Positions 61,489 to 64,000 of a DNA stretch of 64,000 nucleotides are shown one piece after another. The notes beneath the pieces are model-generated. The model made no database searches. It was not told the DNA's origin and saw nothing but the letters and a program-made list of their open reading frames with translations. The stretch's first letter is position 1. The number at the start of each line of letters is the position of its first letter. The stretch lies in NCBI RefSeq assembly GCF_904063065.1, contig NZ_CAJFCL010000009.1, forward strand, positions 124,001 through 188,000. The letters are read 5' to 3'. Made by a program: the position numbers and the translations under genes. The DNA comes from Pseudomonas paraversuta (lineage in GTDB: Bacteria; Pseudomonadota; Gammaproteobacteria; Pseudomonadales; Pseudomonadaceae).

Positions 61489-64000
61489 TGAACTTGCTCC
61501 AGTATGCGATGCGCTCCAGCAACACCGACTCTTGATACGGTTTGCCCAGGTAGTCGTTGACGCCGATGGCCATGGCCCGGTTCTGGTGCTTTTGCCCGGT
61601 ACGCGAGGTGATCATGATGATCGGCAGGTCTTTAAGACGAGGGTTGTTGCGCACGCGGGTGGCGACTTCAAAGCCATCCATGCGCGGCATTTCAATGTCC
61701 AGCAGCATCAGGTCCGGGGTGTGTTCTTCGAGCACGCTCATGGCATCAACCCCGTCCTTGGCGGTGATCACGTTCATGCCGTTGCGCTCCAGCAGACGGC
61801 TGGTGACTTTACGCACGGTGACCGAATCATCGACCACCAGCACCAGCGCCGGGCGCAACGCCGGGGAGAACTCCAGGGCACCGACCGCCCGCTGTTGCGC
61901 CTGCAACAAAGGCAGGCGCGCCTGGTGGGCGCGAATGTAGGCCAGCAGATCAAGGATCAATACCACTCGCCCGTCGCCCAGAATGGTGGCACCGGACAAG
62001 CCCTGAACCCCGGTGAATTGCGGCCCCAGACTTTTGACCACGATTTCCCGCGACCCTGCCAGCGCATCGACTTGCAGCGCCACCCGCTGGTCCTGGCAAT
62101 GCACCAGCAACACCGGTACCGAATGGTTTTCGCCCGCCAGCCTGGGCTTGCCCACGGTTTGCAGCAGTTCACCCAGATAACGCAATTCGTAGGTTTGGCC
62201 GCCGTAGTGATACAGCGGCGGGTTGAGCTGGTAGTAGCCCTCCAGCTCATTGGGCATGACCCGCACAATGCCCTCGACAGTATTGAGGGCGATGGCGTAC
62301 TGCTCGTCGGCGCACTGCACCATCAGCGCCCGATTGAGCGAGACACTGAACGGCAGGCGGATTTGAAAGTGCACGCCCTGGCCGGCCACCGAGTCGATGG
62401 TCATGCTACCGCCCAGCTGGCGCACTTCTTCGTGCACCACGTCCATGCCCACGCCACGCCCGGAAATCTGGGTGATTTTTTCCGCCGTGGAAAAGCCCGG
62501 CTGCATGATGAACTGCAACACGTCGCGGTCCGAGATGCTGGAAGCCGGGTCGAGCAGCCCGCGCAGGATGGCCTTGCGCCGCACCGCCTCAAGGGGCACT
62601 CCGGCGCCATCATCATGCATGTCGAACACCACATCGCCGCCTTCATGGGACAGCTCAAGGGTAATCAGCCCCTGCTCGGGTTTACCGCTGGCCCGGCGCA
62701 CATGCGCCGGCTCCAGGCCGTGGTCGACGGCATTGCGCAGCATGTGTTCGAGGGGGGCCACCATCCGCTCCAGCACATTGCGGTCGATCTCGGCTTCGCC
62801 ATTGATGACACTGAAGTCCACCTGCTTGCCCAGCTCGCTGGCCACTTGCCGGACAATCCGTTTAAGGCGCGGCAACACCCGCTCGAATGGCACCATGCGC
62901 GTGCCCATCAGACCTTCCTGCAACTGAGTGTTCACCCGCGCCTGCTTTTGCAGCAGGCCCTGGGCATCCCGATTGCGCGCGGCCAGGGTGGCCTTGAGGT
63001 CGAGCAAGTCAGATGCCGACTCGAACAGTGCCCGGGACAATTGCTGCAGCAGCGAATGGCGATCCATTTCCAGCGGATCAAACTCATCGTAGGCCACCCC
63101 GTCACCCTCGGTGTGCTGACGATTATGCTGGCGCCCCTGGGTTTCGCTGTCGAGCCGGCGCAACTGATCGTGCATCCGCTCCAGGGTGGTCTGCATTTCG
63201 TTGAGGGCGACCTGGGCATCGTTGACTTGCTGCTCCACACGCCCGCGGATGATCGAACTTTCCCCCGCCAGGTTGAGCAAGTCCTCCAGCAGTTCGGCCG
63301 GCACCTTGACCGTGTCCAGCCCGGTACGCTCGCCTTCCGGCACCACCGCGCCAGCCGGCTCCGGTTTGCTCGGCACAGCACTCGGGCCAGGTTGCCGGGT
63401 GCTGCGCTCGATCTGCCGGATGCGCTCGATCAGCACCTGTGGCGAGGGCAACGGCTGACCACTGCGCAAGGCATCAAGCATTTGCGCCAGCTGGTCATGG
63501 CAGCGCTGCAATAACGTGAACAGGTCCGCACCGGGCGCCAGAAAACCCACGGAAATATCTTCGAACAGGGTTTCCAGCTCGTGGGCTAGGTCGCCGATGG
63601 CCGCAACTTCAACCATGCGCGCGCCCCCTTTAAGGGTGTGCAAGTCCCGCAGCAGGTTTTCGACTTCCAGATGGTTCTGCGGGTCGGCTTGCCAACGCAC
63701 CAAGGCCGCACCCGAGCTTTCGAGAATGTCGAAAGCCTCATCCAGAAAGATGTCCTGCAACTCAGGGTCGCCATTGCCTTGGGCCGCGTCGGACTGAATG
63801 CTGTTCGCCGGCCCCTGGCTGGCACCCAGCTGCGCCGTGGCGGCGCCCAACTCGGTAATCTCCAGGGTTTTGGTGCCCTCCCGACGGATCAGGCCCGTGG
63901 CTTCAGGTGCCAGACCTTCATGCAACAGGTCGTGCAGGGTCTGGATCAACACCGGCTGCGGGGTGATTTCTTGCCCCGCCGCCAGCTGGTCGAGCATGTT
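61481..64000 (-). CDS. chpA: Hybrid sensor kinase ChpA, C-terminal part (runs off the window)
   Basis: The visible 838 or more residues are the C-terminal part of a much larger CheA-type kinase. In order: linker, an HPt domain with the phospho-His near residue 120 (LHTLKGGARM), a dimerisation segment (about 225-375), the HATPase with LRNAVDHGLEP, DDGAGVPLEAV and GRGVGMDVV, a CheW-like domain (about 560-700), and a C-terminal receiver with phospho-Asp about 767 (LLDIEMPRMDG). Full-length ChpA has several more HPt-like modules upstream, beyond the right edge. It drives type IV pilus motility through PilG and PilH. The frame is open to the window end, so the visible ATG near 63997 is internal. 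Confidence 0.92.
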   Translation of the reverse strand, partial: NMLDQLAAGQEITPQPVLIQTLHDLLHEGLAPEATGLIRREGTKTLEITELGAATAQLGASQGPANSIQSDAAQGNGDPELQDIFLDEAFDILESSGAALVRWQADPQNHLEVENLLRDLHTLKGGARMVEVAAIGDLAHELETLFEDISVGFLAPGADLFTLLQRCHDQLAQMLDALRSGQPLPSPQVLIERIRQIERSTRQPGPSAVPSKPEPAGAVVPEGERTGLDTVKVPAELLEDLLNLAGESSIIRGRVEQQVNDAQVALNEMQTTLERMHDQLRRLDSETQGRQHNRQHTEGDGVAYDEFDPLEMDRHSLLQQLSRALFESASDLLDLKATLAARNRDAQGLLQKQARVNTQLQEGLMGTRMVPFERVLPRLKRIVRQVASELGKQVDFSVINGEAEIDRNVLERMVAPLEHMLRNAVDHGLEPAHVRRASGKPEQGLITLELSHEGGDVVFDMHDDGAGVPLEAVRRKAILRGLLDPASSISDRDVLQFIMQPGFSTAEKITQISGRGVGMDVVHEEVRQLGGSMTIDSVAGQGVHFQIRLPFSVSLNRALMVQCADEQYAIALNTVEGIVRVMPNELEGYYQLNPPLYHYGGQTYELRYLGELLQTVGKPRLAGENHSVPVLLVHCQDQRVALQVDALAGSREIVVKSLGPQFTGVQGLSGATILGDGRVVLILDLLAYIRAHQARLPLLQAQQRAVGALEFSPALRPALVLVVDDSVTVRKVTSRLLERNGMNVITAKDGVDAMSVLEEHTPDLMLLDIEMPRMDGFEVATRVRNNPRLKDLPIIMITSRTGQKHQNRAMAIGVNDYLGKPYQESVLLERIAYWSKFNA

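Overview
The window is ordinary chromosome of a Pseudomonas, most likely of the fluorescens lineage. The evidence is GC-rich coding sequence packed at about one gene per kilobase, recognisable Pseudomonas gene orders (gbdR-sda-cbcXWV-betT-betIBA; epd-pgk-lipoprotein-fba with tkt, sahR and metK; chpA-chpC), and many REP inverted repeats of the types with cores GGAGCGAGCTTGCTCGCGA and GGGAGCTGGCTTGCCGGCGA. I found no rRNA, tRNA, prophage, insertion sequence or CRISPR array.

Layout. 1-14 kb is a quaternary-amine block: a carnitine-pathway thioesterase (cdhB), the glycine-betaine-sensing regulator gbdR, a serine dehydratase, the CbcXWV choline ABC importer, the BetT choline transporter and the betIBA choline-to-betaine operon. 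Choline is taken up, oxidised to glycine betaine and fed through demethylation to serine and pyruvate; gbdR and the dehydratase lie in the same block. 14-25.8 kb holds a TldD/TldE-like protease pair, an MFS exporter, the helicase DbpA, an HI0933-type flavoprotein, a YccS-like membrane protein, an ElaA acetyltransferase and small proteins. 25.8-34.3 kb is central carbon metabolism (fba, pgk, epd, tkt) followed by sahR-metK. 34.4-41.1 kb has ligB, a DUF1090 protein, a c-type cytochrome, mltA, two membrane proteins and a CPA1 antiporter. 41.2-48 kb has a two-gene PQQ dehydrogenase, a six-copy 161-bp tandem array, and a LysR / amino-acid oxidase / RidA / binding-protein cassette. 48-56 kb has an HD hydrolase facing a GlxA-type regulator, rsmE, bioA, cytochrome b561-yceI and rhlE. 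56-58.7 kb is metF-ahcY behind an S-adenosylhomocysteine (SAH) riboswitch. The end has a thioesterase, a formate/nitrite-family transporter, a hemolysin III protein, and chpC overlapping a chpA that runs off the right edge.

Most notable: (1) the tandem array between the PQQ dehydrogenase and the LysR gene has copied the last dozen codons plus stop of the LysR gene in each repeat; (2) the ahcY leader shows a full SAH riboswitch whose pseudoknot strand abuts and slightly overlaps a hairpin covering the ahcY ribosome binding site; (3) the SAM cycle therefore seems to be sensed by SAH twice in one window, by that riboswitch at ahcY-metF and by a SahR-like repressor with its own palindrome at sahR-metK; (4) three 21-bp-phased repeats lie upstream of cbcX, and a TetR-type palindrome upstream of gbdR. 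I did not find a clearly novel multi-gene system. Functional calls rest on reading motifs and gene order without database searches.
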